From NCBI GenBank assembly GCA_963697565.1, contig CAVOOM010000003.1:302461-366460 (forward strand): DNA of 64,000 nucleotides. Direction: 5' to 3'. Shown piece by piece: positions 1 through 9,285 of this stretch. Every line of letters starts with the position of its first letter. Within the stretch, counting starts at the first letter, position 1. The DNA comes from CAWFSE01 sp963697565. Lineage in GTDB: Bacteria; Actinomycetota; Actinomycetes; CAVWCF01. Made by a program: the position numbers and the translations under genes. The notes below the pieces were generated by a model. It was given only the letters and a program-made list of their open reading frames with translations, had not been told where the DNA came from and made no database searches.

Positions 1-641
1 GGGTGAACGCGATCCGCTCCCGCTCCCGCTCCACGACGAGCCGGGTCGCCACCGACTGCACCCGGCCGGCCGACAGGCCCGAGGCGATCTTGCGCCACAG
101 CACCGGGCTCACGCCGTAGCCGTACAGCCGGTCGATGATCCGCCGCGCCTCCTGGGCGTCGACCAGCCGGTCGTCGATCGCGCGGGTCTCCTCGGCGGCC
201 CGCTGGATCGCGTCGCGGGTGATCTCGTGGAAGACCATCCGGCGCACCGGCACCTTCGGCTGCAGCACCTCCAGCAGGTGCCAGGCGATCGCCTCGCCCT
301 CGCGGTCCTCGTCCGTCGCCAGCAGCAGCTCGTCGGCGTCCTTCAGCTTCGCCTTCAGCTCGCGGACCAGCTTGGCGCGGTCGGCGGACACCACGTAGAT
401 CGGCTGGAAGCCCTCGTCGATGTCGATGCCCAGCCGCCGGGTCGCGGCGTCACCGGAGTCGGCCGGGGCCGGGTTCTGGCTGTTGGGCAGGTCGCGGATG
501 TGGCCGACCGAGGCCGCCACGTCGTACCCCGGGCCGAGGTAGCCCTTGATCGTCTTGGCCTTGGCCGGGGACTCGACAATGACGAGCCGGCGCAGCCCGG
601 ATGACCCGGACGCGCTGCCGCTGGTGGTGCTGGTTGCCACG
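1..641 (-). CDS. topA: DNA topoisomerase I, N-terminal part (cut by window edge)
   Basis: Type IA topoisomerase, which relaxes negatively supercoiled DNA by single-strand passage. The first 213 codons are present. The Toprim fold opens with VIVESPAKAKTIKGYLG at about residues 20-36, holding the catalytic glutamate, and carries the acidic metal-binding motif DEDREGEAIAWHL. The following EARRIIDRLYGYGVSP and SAGRVQSVATRLV blocks are typical of the family. The catalytic tyrosine and C-terminal zinc or basic domains lie beyond the window. A GTG start is chosen because AAGGAA sits about five bases upstream and the Toprim domain follows at the normal distance. A TTGACA box at 697-702 is a plausible -35 element. 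In Mycobacterium and Streptomyces topA also lies close to this hppA/helicase neighbourhood. Confidence 0.97.
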
Positions 642-698
642 AAGTTCCTTGTCTGCCGGGGTACGGGCCGGAGTGTGACGCTACCCACGGGGCCCTTG

Positions 699-2210
699 TC
701 AAACGCCGTCCGGCCCAGACCACGGCGGGTCGCCGCCGATTCCGGGGGGCTCGAGCAGCCCCCGCTCGACCAGCGCGCGGACGGCCCCGAGGGCCCCCTC
801 GCGCACCCCGAGCCGGTCCATTCCGTACGCCTCGGCGACCGCGTCGAGCACCTCGGCCAGCGGCCGGACGCCGTCGCTGGCCGCGAGCACGGCGGCGCCG
901 AAATCGTCGATCGGGCCGCCCTCGCGGAGGCCCGCGTCGACCCGGACCGCCTGCGCGGACTGCGCCCAGCCGCCGCCGATCCGCGCCTCGCGGTCGAGGA
1001 CGAGGCGCGGGTGGGCGCGCAGGCGGGCCGCGAGCAGGGCGCGGTCGTCGCAGGCCGCCAGCCAGTCCTGCCGGGCGAACCACCGCTCGACCTCGGCGCC
1101 CAGCGGCTGGTCGACCGCGCGCCGGACGTCCTCGAGCCGCAGGTGCGGCCGGTCGGCGCCGCCAGCGCGCAGCGTGATCCAGCCGAAGCCGACGGCCCGG
1201 GCCCCGAGCCGGTCGAACTCGTCCAGCCAGTCGCCGTACAACTCCTGGTAGCGCGGGCCGCGGTCGTCGCCGGAGTCGCGCAGCCAGGTCTCCACGTACT
1301 CCTCGGGCGGCAGCACCTCGCGCTGGACGACCCAGGCGTCGCAGCCGGTCGGCGCGATCCAGCCGGCGACCCGCTCGCGCCAGTCCTCGCCGTCGACGTG
1401 CAGCCAGTTGGCCAGCAGCTGGCACCAGCCGCCGGGGCGCAGGTGGGCGGGAGCCTGGCCGATGAGCAGCGGGGCGAGCGCGTCTCCGGCCAGCCCGGCG
1501 TCGCGGTACGTGAAGCGCCCGCGCGGCGAGACCACGAACGGCGGGTTGCTGACGACCAGGTCGTAGGCCTCCCCCGCGACCGGCTCGAACAGCGAGCCCT
1601 CGCGCAGGTCGAGGTCGGCGCCGGAGAGCCCCGCGGTGAGCCGGGCCATCGCGAGGGCCCGGGGGTTGGCGTCGGTGGCGACCACGCGGCCGGCGTGGGC
1701 GGCCAGGTGCAGGGCCTGCACCCCGCAGCCGGTGCCGAGGTCGAGGGCCGAGCCGACGGCCGGGCGCACGGTGATCCCGGCGAGCGTCGTGGAGGCGCCG
1801 CCCACGCCGAGGACGTGGTCGGCGGGCAGCGGACCCGTGGGCGCGCCGCCCCCGAGGCCCGGCATCAGGTCCGAGGCCACCCACCAGTCGGCGTCGTCGG
1901 CGGCGTACGGGCGCAGGTCGAGCCGGGCGCGCACCTCACCGCCCGCCGCGTCCGCGATCCCCGCCGCCAGGCAGTCGTCGAGCGGCAGGGCGGCCCGGGC
2001 GGCCGCCTCGGCCACCGGAAGCTGCAGCGCGAACAGCCGGACGAGGGTCTCAAGGGCGCTGCCCCCGCGGGTGGCCCGCTCGGCGGGCACGACCTCCTCG
2101 CGGGACAGCGCGGACGTGGCCGCCGGGCCGAGCAGTTCGAGCACGCCGTCGTGGGTGTAGCCGGCGGCGGCCAGCGCCTCGCGCAGCCGCGCCATCCCGT
2201 CCGCGTCCAT
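699..2210 (-). CDS. SAM-dependent class I methyltransferase, N5-glutamine/rRNA type
   Basis: A 503-residue protein with a central Rossmann methyltransferase domain. The SAM-binding loop DLGTGCGVQALHLA starts at residue 157 and the catalytic-type motif NPPF is at 222-225; that motif is shared by enzymes methylating glutamine side chains or exocyclic amines of bases. About 140 residues precede the domain and 200 follow it, as in the long actinobacterial proteins of this kind found beside topA. The substrate cannot be told from sequence. The ATG start has GAGGGG seven bases upstream. The gene lies between topA and hppA on the same strand, with a strong hairpin separating it from hppA, so it is probably transcribed on its own or with topA. 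Confidence 0.88.
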   Translation of the reverse strand: MDADGMARLREALAAAGYTHDGVLELLGPAATSALSREEVVPAERATRGGSALETLVRLFALQLPVAEAAARAALPLDDCLAAGIADAAGGEVRARLDLRPYAADDADWWVASDLMPGLGGGAPTGPLPADHVLGVGGASTTLAGITVRPAVGSALDLGTGCGVQALHLAAHAGRVVATDANPRALAMARLTAGLSGADLDLREGSLFEPVAGEAYDLVVSNPPFVVSPRGRFTYRDAGLAGDALAPLLIGQAPAHLRPGGWCQLLANWLHVDGEDWRERVAGWIAPTGCDAWVVQREVLPPEEYVETWLRDSGDDRGPRYQELYGDWLDEFDRLGARAVGFGWITLRAGGADRPHLRLEDVRRAVDQPLGAEVERWFARQDWLAACDDRALLAARLRAHPRLVLDREARIGGGWAQSAQAVRVDAGLREGGPIDDFGAAVLAASDGVRPLAEVLDAVAEAYGMDRLGVREGALGAVRALVERGLLEPPGIGGDPPWSGPDGV

Positions 2211-2230
2211 AGCCCGCCCCTCAAAGCTGT

Positions 2231-2266
2231 CTGGCCCGGCGGAGCCTAGGGGCTCCGCCGGGCCAG
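2231..2266 (-). terminator. Perfect 16-bp hairpin terminator after hppA
   Basis: Arms 2231-2246 and 2251-2266 are exact reverse complements around a four-base loop (tagg). It starts 29 bases beyond the hppA stop codon and before the methyltransferase start. There is no long T-tract, which is usual in very GC-rich genomes. Confidence 0.8.
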
Positions 2267-2295
2267 ACCGGTCGAACGATTCCGGCTGCGTCCGG

Positions 2296-4620
2296 CTACG
2301 CGACGGCCGGCGCCGCCGGGGCCTCGTCGCCGACGGCGATCGAGCGGCGCTTGCTGTTCCACACCGCGCCGACGATCACGACGACCGCGAGGGCCGCGAT
2401 GCCGTACCGGAGGCCGTCGTTGGCGTCGGTGCCCACCGAGAGGCCGACGACCGCGGGCGCGATGAGCAGCGCCACGAGGTTCATCACCTTGATCAGCGGG
2501 TTGATGGCCGGGCCGGCGGTGTCCTTGAACGGGTCGCCGACGGTGTCGCCGATGACGGTCGCCTCATGGGCCGGGGAGCCCTTGCCGCCGTAGTGGCCGT
2601 CCTCGACGAACTTCTTGGCGTTGTCCCACGCGCCGCCGGAGTTCGACAGGAAGACCGCCATCAGCACACCCGCGCCGATGGCGCCGGCGAGGTAGGCGGC
2701 CAGCGGCCCGATGCCCAGGCCGAAGCCCACGGCGATCGGGGTGAGGACGGCGAGCAGGCCGGGGGTGGCCAGCTCGCGCAGCGAGTCGCGGGTGCAGATG
2801 TCGACCACGCGGGCGTAGTCCGGGCGGGTGGTGCCCTCCATGATCCCGGGGATGTCGCGGAACTGGCGGCGCACCTCGAAGATGATCGCGCCGGCCGCGC
2901 GGGACACCGCGTTGATGGCCAGCCCGGAGAAGAGGAACACCACGGCCGCGCCGATGATCAGGCCGACCAGGTTGTTCGGCTGGGCGATGTCCAGGGAGAA
3001 GCGCTGCAGGGTGGACGCGTTCAGGTCGCCCAGGGTGAGGTCGGCGTCCTCGAGGGCGCCTTGCCAGGCCTCCGTGTAGGAGCCGAACAGCGCGGTGGCC
3101 GCGAGCACGGCCGTGGCGATCGCGATGCCCTTGGTGATGGCCTTGGTGCTGTTGCCGACCGCGTCGAGGCGGGTGAGCACCGCGGCGCCCTCGCCGTGCA
3201 CGTCGCCGGACATCTCCGCGATGCCCTGGGCGTTGTCGGAGACCGGGCCGAAGGTGTCCATCGAGACGATGACGCCGACGGTGGTGAGCAGGCCGGTGCC
3301 GGCGAGCGCCACCGCGAACAGCGACAGCAGGATCGAGCCGCCGCCGAGCAGGAAGGTCGCGTAGACCGCGGCGCCGATCAGCAGCGCGGAGTAGACCGCC
3401 GACTCCAGCCCCAGCGAGATGCCGGCGAGGATGACGGTGGCCGGGCCGGTGAGCGAGGTCTTGGAGACGTCGTCGACCGGGCGGCGGTTGGTCTCGGTGA
3501 AGTACGCCGTCAGCTGCTGGATGAGCGCCGCGAGCGTGATCCCGATCAGCACCGCGACGATCGCGATGATCCGCGGGTTGGCGTCGTTGTCGCTCAGCTG
3601 CGACCCGGTCAGGTCGGCGAAGTTGTCCGGCAGGTACAGGAACGCCGCGATCGCGACCAGCACGGCGGAGACTGCCGCCGAGATGAAGAAGCCGCGGTTG
3701 ATGGCGCTCATCCCGGAGCGGTCGTTGGCGCGCGGGGACACCGCGAAGATGCCGATGACCGCGGTGAGGACGCCGATCGCGGGCACGATGAGCGGGAAGA
3801 CCAGGCCCTCGACGCCGAAGGCCGCAGTGCCGAGGATCAGCGCCGCGACCAGGGTGACCGCGTACGACTCGAACAGGTCGGCCGCCATGCCGGCGCAGTC
3901 GCCGACGTTGTCGCCGACGTTGTCGGCGATGGTGGCCGCGTTGCGGGGGTCGTCCTCGGGAATGCCCTGCTCGACCTTGCCGACCAGGTCGGCGCCGACG
4001 TCGGCCGCCTTGGTGAAGATGCCGCCGCCGACACGCATGAACATCGCGAGCATCGCCGCGCCGAAGCCGAAGCCCTCGAGCACGACGGGCGCGTCGGCCT
4101 TGTAGATGATGACCACGAGGGCGGCGCCGAAGAGGCCGAGGCCGACCGTGAACATGCCCGCGACCCCGCCCGTGCGGAACGCGATCCGCATCGCCGGGCG
4201 CTCGCCCTCCGCCTGCGCCGCGGCCGCGACGCGCACGTTGCCGCGCACGGCCAGCCACATGCCCATGTACCCGGTGGTCGCCGAGAACACCGCGCCCACG
4301 AGGAAGAAGATGGAGCGGCCGACCTTCTCCGACGTGGTGTCGGCCGGCAGCAGGAAGAGCAGGAAGAAGACGACCACGGCGAAGACGCTCAGGGTGCGGA
4401 ACTGCCGGCCGAGGTAGGCGGAGGCGCCCTCCTGCACGGCCTTGGCGATCTCCTGCATCTTTGCGGTGCCCTCGTCGGCCGCCAGGACCTCGCGGACGAG
4501 GTAGCCGGCCACTCCGAGGGCGGCCAGGGCGACGACAGCGACGACGACGACGTACGTGAAGTTGCTGCCGTCGAGGACCAGTCCACCGCCTGACGCCTGA
4601 GCGAGACGGGATTCCAACAT
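2296..4620 (-). CDS. hppA: Membrane-bound proton-translocating pyrophosphatase, K+-independent type
   Basis: A polytopic inner-membrane enzyme that couples pyrophosphate hydrolysis to proton export. The 774 residues match the usual length. Substrate and magnesium ligands are visible as DVGADLVGKVEQGIPEDDPR (207-226) and DNVGDNVGD (233-241), with the matching C-terminal acidic block DTVGDPFKDTAGPAINPL. GNSTKAITKG at 489-498 carries a lysine at 493; in this family a lysine there, instead of alanine, marks the potassium-independent class. The ATG start has GGAGG five to six bases upstream. The gene is followed by a 16-bp terminator hairpin. Its position next to the BldG pair matches Streptomyces. 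Confidence 0.97.
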   Translation of the reverse strand: MLESRLAQASGGGLVLDGSNFTYVVVVAVVALAALGVAGYLVREVLAADEGTAKMQEIAKAVQEGASAYLGRQFRTLSVFAVVVFFLLFLLPADTTSEKVGRSIFFLVGAVFSATTGYMGMWLAVRGNVRVAAAAQAEGERPAMRIAFRTGGVAGMFTVGLGLFGAALVVIIYKADAPVVLEGFGFGAAMLAMFMRVGGGIFTKAADVGADLVGKVEQGIPEDDPRNAATIADNVGDNVGDCAGMAADLFESYAVTLVAALILGTAAFGVEGLVFPLIVPAIGVLTAVIGIFAVSPRANDRSGMSAINRGFFISAAVSAVLVAIAAFLYLPDNFADLTGSQLSDNDANPRIIAIVAVLIGITLAALIQQLTAYFTETNRRPVDDVSKTSLTGPATVILAGISLGLESAVYSALLIGAAVYATFLLGGGSILLSLFAVALAGTGLLTTVGVIVSMDTFGPVSDNAQGIAEMSGDVHGEGAAVLTRLDAVGNSTKAITKGIAIATAVLAATALFGSYTEAWQGALEDADLTLGDLNASTLQRFSLDIAQPNNLVGLIIGAAVVFLFSGLAINAVSRAAGAIIFEVRRQFRDIPGIMEGTTRPDYARVVDICTRDSLRELATPGLLAVLTPIAVGFGLGIGPLAAYLAGAIGAGVLMAVFLSNSGGAWDNAKKFVEDGHYGGKGSPAHEATVIGDTVGDPFKDTAGPAINPLIKVMNLVALLIAPAVVGLSVGTDANDGLRYGIAALAVVVIVGAVWNSKRRSIAVGDEAPAAPAVA

Positions 4621-4809
4621 CGGGCCTCCAGTTCGGGGTGCTCCCCGCGCGGGCGGCGGGGCGCTCCCGCTCCTCGCCCCGAAGCGGGGGCCGAAGGCGC
4701 GGGGTAGGGCGCGGGGGTTGGGCTCAAGGGACGGCCGGTGCGGAACCGGGCCGCGCGGAGTCTACGCAGGGCCCGTCGAAGGCCATACGGGAGGTCCGGG
4801 AGGGTGCGG

Positions 4810-5187
4810 TCAGGCGGGGCCGGGCAGCGAGAAACGCAGCCGGGCGCCGTCGGCCGTGGGCTCCAGGCCGACCTCGCCCGCGAGGCCCCGGAGCAGGGCC
4901 AGCCCCAGGTCATCGGAGTCCTCGGCCCGCCCCGGCCCGCCGTGGTCGAGGACCTCGAGGGTCAGCCGGGCGGGCGTCGAGTCGTCGAGGGTGAGCTCGA
5001 CGGGGGCCGCGGCGGCGACCCGCTGGTGGCGCACGACGGCCCAGGCGCAGGCCTCGCCCACGGCCAGGCGGACGTCGTCGACGGCCTCCTCGCCCAGCCC
5101 CGCGCGCCGGGCGGCCGAGGCGGCCACCAGGCGGGCCACCCGGACGAGCGACGCGTCGGCGGGCAGCTGGACGGTGATCGTGGCCAC
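4810..5187 (-). CDS. Anti-sigma factor, RsbW-like HATPase, with degenerate N-box
   Basis: A 125-residue GHKL-ATPase-fold protein that would act as the kinase and anti-sigma partner of the upstream STAS protein. The GTG at 5187 is chosen because it lies ten bases after the STAS stop and gives the usual short N-terminus; an in-frame ATG at 5235 would overlap that gene. The N-box reads GEACAWAVVRH where RsbW kinases have EAxxNAxxH, so the magnesium-binding asparagine is replaced by tryptophan. The G1 box (LDHGGPG) and G2 region (GLALLRGLA) are recognisable but loose. It may bind ATP poorly or not at all. In Streptomyces the neighbouring anti-sigma-like gene of bldG occupies this place. Confidence 0.85.
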   Translation of the reverse strand: MATITVQLPADASLVRVARLVAASAARRAGLGEEAVDDVRLAVGEACAWAVVRHQRVAAAAPVELTLDDSTPARLTLEVLDHGGPGRAEDSDDLGLALLRGLAGEVGLEPTADGARLRFSLPGPA

Positions 5188-5197
5188 GGCTCGGCCG

Positions 5198-5548
5198 TCA
5201 GCCCGCCGCGGGTGGGGCGGCGAGGGCCGCCTCAAGGGTGGCGTGCACGGCGAAGACCTCGGTCAGCCCGGTGATCTGGAAAGGGCGCAGGACGCGCTCG
5301 CTCGCGCAGACGAGGGCCAGGTCGCCGCCGGCCTCTCGGGTGCGGCCGAGTCCGCCCACCAGCACGCCCAGCCCGGTGGAGTCGATGAAGGACAAGGCCT
5401 CCAGGTCGACCACGACCCGGTGGCGTCCCTCGGCGTCGAGCGCGAGCAGCAGCTCGCGCAGCCTCGGCGCGGTGTAGAGGTCGAGCTCACCGGCGGCCTC
5501 GACCACCGTGTGCTCGCCCTCATCCCGGCGGCGCAGGGTCAACTCCAC
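5198..5548 (-). CDS. bldG: STAS anti-anti-sigma factor, BldG-like
   Basis: A 116-residue SpoIIAA/RsbV-type protein that sequesters anti-sigma factors when unphosphorylated. The phospho-acceptor loop is FIDSTGLGVLVGG and the serine falls at residue 57, the same position as the phosphorylated serine of Streptomyces BldG. The beginning MELTLRRRDEGEHTVVEAAG is a typical STAS first strand. GTG start. It is directly upstream of a GHKL-type partner and divergent from the helicase gene, exactly the bldG arrangement in Streptomyces. No sigma factor gene is in the window, so its target is elsewhere on the chromosome. Confidence 0.9.
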   Translation of the reverse strand: MELTLRRRDEGEHTVVEAAGELDLYTAPRLRELLLALDAEGRHRVVVDLEALSFIDSTGLGVLVGGLGRTREAGGDLALVCASERVLRPFQITGLTEVFAVHATLEAALAAPPAAG

Positions 5549-5573
5549 AGCGGCGATCTAACCACTCCGGCGC

Positions 5574-5579
5574 CAGACT
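5574..5579 (+). promoter_or_regulatory. -10 box for the helicase gene (leaderless)
   Basis: CAGACT ends seven bases before the ATG at 5587, so transcription should begin at or beside the start codon. Confidence 0.5.
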
Positions 5580-5586
5580 GGCCCCG

Positions 5587-7975
5587 ATGACGCAGGAGCC
5601 CGAGCCGACCGGTCCGGCGCGCGGCGACGCGTCCGGCCCTCGCGCCTCCGACCGGGCGATCGGCGGCGCCGACCGCTGGCTGCAGGCGATCGCCCCGACC
5701 GACGGCCGTCGCGCACGGCTCACCCACGTCGAGCGGATCCCCGCGCGGCTCGGCCCGCGAGGTGGACTGGCCGTCCTGGGCCGACCCCGCGGTGGTCGCG
5801 GCCTTCGCCGGCCAGGGGATCCACCGGCCGTGGTCGCACCAGGCCGAGGTCGCCGAGCACGTGCGCGCCGGGCGGCACGCGGTGGTGGCGACCGGGACCG
5901 CCTCGGGCAAGTCGCTCGGCTACCTGCTGCCCGTGCTGACGGGCTTGCTCGACGGGGCCGCCTCGACCGACCCGCGCACCCCCGGCCGCGGCGCCACCGC
6001 GCTCTACCTGGCGCCCACGAAGGCGCTCGCCGCCGACCAGCTGCGGGCGCTGCGCGCGCTGGACGTGCCCGGCGTGCGCGTGGGCCCGTACGACGGCGAC
6101 ACCGGCGCCGAGGACCGCGACTGGGTCCGCCGGCACGGCCACTACGTGCTGACCAACCCAGACATGGTGCACCGGTCGATGCTGCCGGGGCACCGGCGGT
6201 GGGCGGGCTTCTGGCGCGCGCTGTCGTACGTCGTGGTGGATGAGATGCACGCCTACCGGGGGGTGTTCGGCGCGCACGTCTCGTGCGTGCTGCGCCGGGT
6301 CCGCCGGGTGGCCCGGTGGTACGGCGCCGAGCCGGTCTTCGTGCTCGCGTCGGCCACGGTGTCCGAGCCGGGTGAGGCCGCGGGCAGGCTCGTCGGGGCC
6401 CCCGTCGCGGCGGTGGCTGAGGACGGGGGGCCGCGCGCGGCCTCGGTCTTCGCCTTGTGGGAGCCGCCGCTCACCGACCACGTCGGCGAGCAGGGCGCGC
6501 CGGTGCGGCGGGGCGCGCTCGCGGAGTCGGCCGACCTGATGGCCGACCTCGTCGCCGCCGGGGCCCACGTCCTGTGCTTCGCCCGGTCCCGGCGGGGAGC
6601 CGAGGCGGCCGCCCAGATCGCCGCCGGCGCACTGGACGAGGTCGAGCCAGGGCTCGGCCGCCGGGTCGCGGCGTACCGCTCGGGCTACCTGCCGGAGGAG
6701 CGCCGCGACGTCGAGGCGCGGCTGCAGTCCGGCGACCTGCTCGGGGTCGCGGCGACCACGGCCCTCGAGCTCGGGGTGGACGTGGGCGGCCTCGACGCGG
6801 TCGTCATGGCGGGGTGGCCGGGGACCCGCGCGTCGATGTGGCAGCAGGCCGGCCGCGCGGGCCGGGCCGGCCAAGAGGCGCTGGCGGTGCTCGTCGCCCG
6901 CGACGACCCGCTCGACACCTACCTGGTCGGCCACCCGGAGGCGGTCTTCGGCCAGCCGGTCGAGGCCTCGGTGTTCGACCCGGACAACCCGTACGTGCTG
7001 GGCCCCCACCTCGCCGCGGCCGCCGCTGAGCTGCCGTTGCGCGAGGCCGAGCTCGGCGACTTCGGGCCGGAGGCTCGCGCCGTGGTCGAGACCCTCGCCG
7101 CCGAGGGGCTGCTGCGGGCCAGGCGGGACGGGTGGTACTGGACCCGGCGGGACCGGGCCGCCGACCTCGCCGACCTGCGCGGCATCGGGGGGCGGCCGGT
7201 GAGCCTGGTGGAGTCCGGAACCGGGCGGCTGCTGGGCACGGTGGACGACGGCTCGGCCGACCGGATGGTGCATGCCGGGGCGGTGTACGTGCACCAGGGG
7301 CGGACGTACGTGGTGGAGGCCCTCGACCTCGGCGAGGCCGTGGCCCTGCTGCGGGCCGACCGCCCGGACTGGACCACCACCGCGCGCGAGGTGTCGGACC
7401 TGCGCGTGGTCGGGGAGCGCGCGGCGCGGGAGTTCGGGGCGGGCCGCGTGGCGGTGGGCGAGGTCGAGGTGACCCGGCGGGTGGTGGGGTACCTGCGGCG
7501 CCGGCTGGCCACCGGCGAGGTGCTCGGCGAGGAGCCGCTCGACCTCCCGGAGCGCAGGCTGCGGACGGTCGCGGTGTGGTGGACGGCCGGGCCGGAGGTG
7601 CTGGCAGCGGCGGGGCTCGCGCCGTCTGACGTGCCGGGGGCCGCGCACGCCGCCGAGCACGCCGCCATCGGGCTGCTGCCGCTGCTGGCGACCTGCGATC
7701 GGTGGGACATCGGCGGGCTGTCGACCGCGTGGCACGCCGACACCGGCCTGGCCACGGTGTTTGTCTACGACGGCCAACCCGGCGGCGCGGGCTTCAGCCA
7801 GCGCGGCTACGAGCGGGCCGAGGAGTGGTGGCGCGCCACCCGCGAGGCGATCGCCGGGTGCGGGTGCGAACGCGGGTGCCCGTCGTGCGTGCAGTCGCCC
7901 AAGTGCGGCAACGGCAACGACCCCCTGGACAAGGCCGGGGCCCTCGCCCTGCTCGGCGCCCTGCTGCCCCGCTGA
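5587..7975 (+). CDS. DEAD/DEAH-box helicase with C-terminal DUF1998-type zinc domain; frame break near 5758
   Basis: A superfamily 2 helicase of the actinobacterial kind that lives beside the Tad secretion genes. Motif I is ATGTASGKSLGYLLP, motif II is VVVDEMHAYRG, motif III is LASATVSEP, and the C-terminal RecA domain holds QQAGRAGRAGQ. The tail GCGCERGCPSCVQSPKCG is the four-cysteine zinc site of the DUF1998 region. Residues encoded from 5587 (ending THVERIPARLGP) match the family N-terminus, but the reading frame then shifts: removing the C at 5758 joins it to EVDWPSWADP. Without that, the protein could only begin downstream of its conserved start. It converges on the pilus operon. Its cellular role is not established. 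Confidence 0.92.
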
Positions 7976-8353
7976 GCCGGCGAAGGGGGTCGCCCGCGCT
8001 GTGGCCGACACCAGCCCGCGCAGGGCCGCGCCGGCGGGCCAGGAGCCGAGCCGCGCGCCGGCGCGCACCGCGATCGCCTCGACCTCGACCACCGGGTGAG
8101 CCGACGCCCAGGACCAGGAGCAGCGCGTGAGCTCCGCGCCCTGGAGCGCCGCGATCCGCCGTGCCGCGGCGCAGGCCCCCGCGGGGTCGGTCCACCGGTC
8201 GGCAGCGGCCAGCGCCGACAGGTCAGCGGCGGTGACGGCCTGGGCGCGGCCGGCCAGCGCGGCGGCCACCGCCCAGATCGAGGCGGTGGCCAACAGCAGC
8301 ACCGCGCAGGCCCCTGCCACCAAGACGCTGGCCGAGCCCCGATCAGCGCCCAC
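7976..8353 (-). CDS. TadE-like small membrane protein of the helicase/secretion neighbourhood; 3' end unresolved
   Basis: The last gene of the pilus operon. A GTG at 8353 starts VGADRGSASVLVAGACAVLL, a short pre-segment followed by one membrane helix, then an alanine-rich region with AQAVTAADLSALAAADR; this matches the actinobacterial TadE-like proteins found next to the helicase. As usual for this subgroup there is no glutamate at +5 of the putative cleavage site. The frame stays open far into the antisense of the helicase gene, and none of the three frames has a stop between about 8100 and 7830. The natural end is therefore unclear; the coordinate given stops at the helicase terminus. An indel near the 3' end is likely. 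Confidence 0.6.
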
Positions 8354-8360
8354 GCGCGGC

Positions 8361-8801
8361 TCACCATGGCAGCTCCTCGGCTGAGGGCTCCTTGGCCGCG
8401 ACCGCCTCGCCGCGGATCTCCATTGGGGGCAGCAGCGCCGCGAGGCCCGGCCCGCCGCGCACCGGCAGCCGGACGCTGACCTGCCACGACTCCGGCCGCT
8501 CCTGGACCACCAACCGGGCCCCCTTCGGCAGGGCGCCCGACCGGTCCGCCAGGGATGCCGCGGACTCGCCCCGGGCCAGCGCCCGGGCTGCCTCGCGCGC
8601 GGCCGCGCCGCAGGCGAGGTGGACGCCCGCCAACTGGATGCTCCAGAGCAGGGCGCCGACGACCAGGGCCAGGGCCGGCAGGGCCACCGCCAGCTCGGCC
8701 GTGGCCATCCCGGCCTCCCCGGCCGCCCGACGGCGGCCGCGGGCCGCGGAGCCATCCGCTCGGGCGGCGCTGACTGGGCGGGTGACCCCCATCAGATCCA
8801 T
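8361..8801 (-). CDS. tadE: TadE-family minor pilin
   Basis: A 146-residue pseudopilin-like protein. After a basic leader comes EAGMATAELAVALPALALVV, with a prepilin-type cleavage site after Gly31 and the key glutamate at +5 (Glu36), then a hydrophobic helix and a periplasmic-side domain. TadE proteins are minor components that help Flp pilus assembly. GGAGG sits five bases before the ATG at 8801. The stop overlaps the region just before the TadE-like gene, so the two are probably translated together. Confidence 0.85.
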   Translation of the reverse strand: MDLMGVTRPVSAARADGSAARGRRRAAGEAGMATAELAVALPALALVVGALLWSIQLAGVHLACGAAAREAARALARGESAASLADRSGALPKGARLVVQERPESWQVSVRLPVRGGPGLAALLPPMEIRGEAVAAKEPSAEELPW

Positions 8802-8875
8802 CGCGACCTCCGTGGGTTGGTCCGCGTGCCCCAGGCCCGGTCAGCGGGCGGGCCTGGGGCGGCGCGGACAGCGGG

Positions 8876-9100
8876 CTAGAACACGAACGACAGGGCCTTG
8901 CGGATGAGCGAGGCGAAGAGCGAGACGATCTCCGGGCTCGTGACGACCTTGTAGAGCACGCCGCCGGCGCCGCAGGCGGCGACGGTGCCGACGGCGTACT
9001 CCGCCGAGGTCATGCCCGAGTCCTCGCGGACTCGGGTGGTGGCGCGGACCGCCAGCCCGAGGGCGGCGGTGCGGACGGGGCCGAGGTGGGTCTGGGTCAT
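8876..9100 (-). CDS. Flp-type pilin (DUF4244)
   Basis: A 74-residue pilin candidate. The leader ends EDSG and the mature part would begin MTSAEYAVGT, giving the Flp signature of a glycine cleavage site with glutamate at +5 and tyrosine at +6 (Glu34, Tyr35). One hydrophobic segment follows and the protein ends LIRKALSFVF. AAGGAG precedes the ATG at 9100 at good spacing. It is separated from tadC by 185 bases with no gene, which may give the abundant pilin its own transcript. No prepilin peptidase gene is in the window. Confidence 0.87.
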   Translation of the reverse strand: MTQTHLGPVRTAALGLAVRATTRVREDSGMTSAEYAVGTVAACGAGGVLYKVVTSPEIVSLFASLIRKALSFVF

Positions 9101-9285
9101 GGGACTCCTTCTGGCAAGGCCGGCGGCGCCGACGGGCCCGGACTTTCCGGGTGCGAACCCAAGGTCGCGGCTGGCAGGGCCCCGGCGGGAGCGGCCACGG
9201 GCCATCTGTGGGCGGCTGACGGAACTGCCGGGCTGTGGACCAACGGCCCCGGGGCTGGCAGCGCACGGGCTCGGCCAACGACGGC

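Noticed and set aside
355..1884. A 509-codon open frame antisense or out of frame to topA and the methyltransferase
   Set aside because: Arginine/proline/alanine-rich translation typical of shadow frames in very GC-rich DNA; the methyltransferase frame has real motifs.
2564..4593. Two long frames (564 and 675 codons) overlapping hppA
   Set aside because: Shadows of hppA; low-complexity composition and no domains.
5720..8755. A 1011-codon open frame on the minus strand
   Set aside because: Most of it is antisense to the helicase, which has all its motifs; only its first part (8353 to about 7976) is a real pilus gene.
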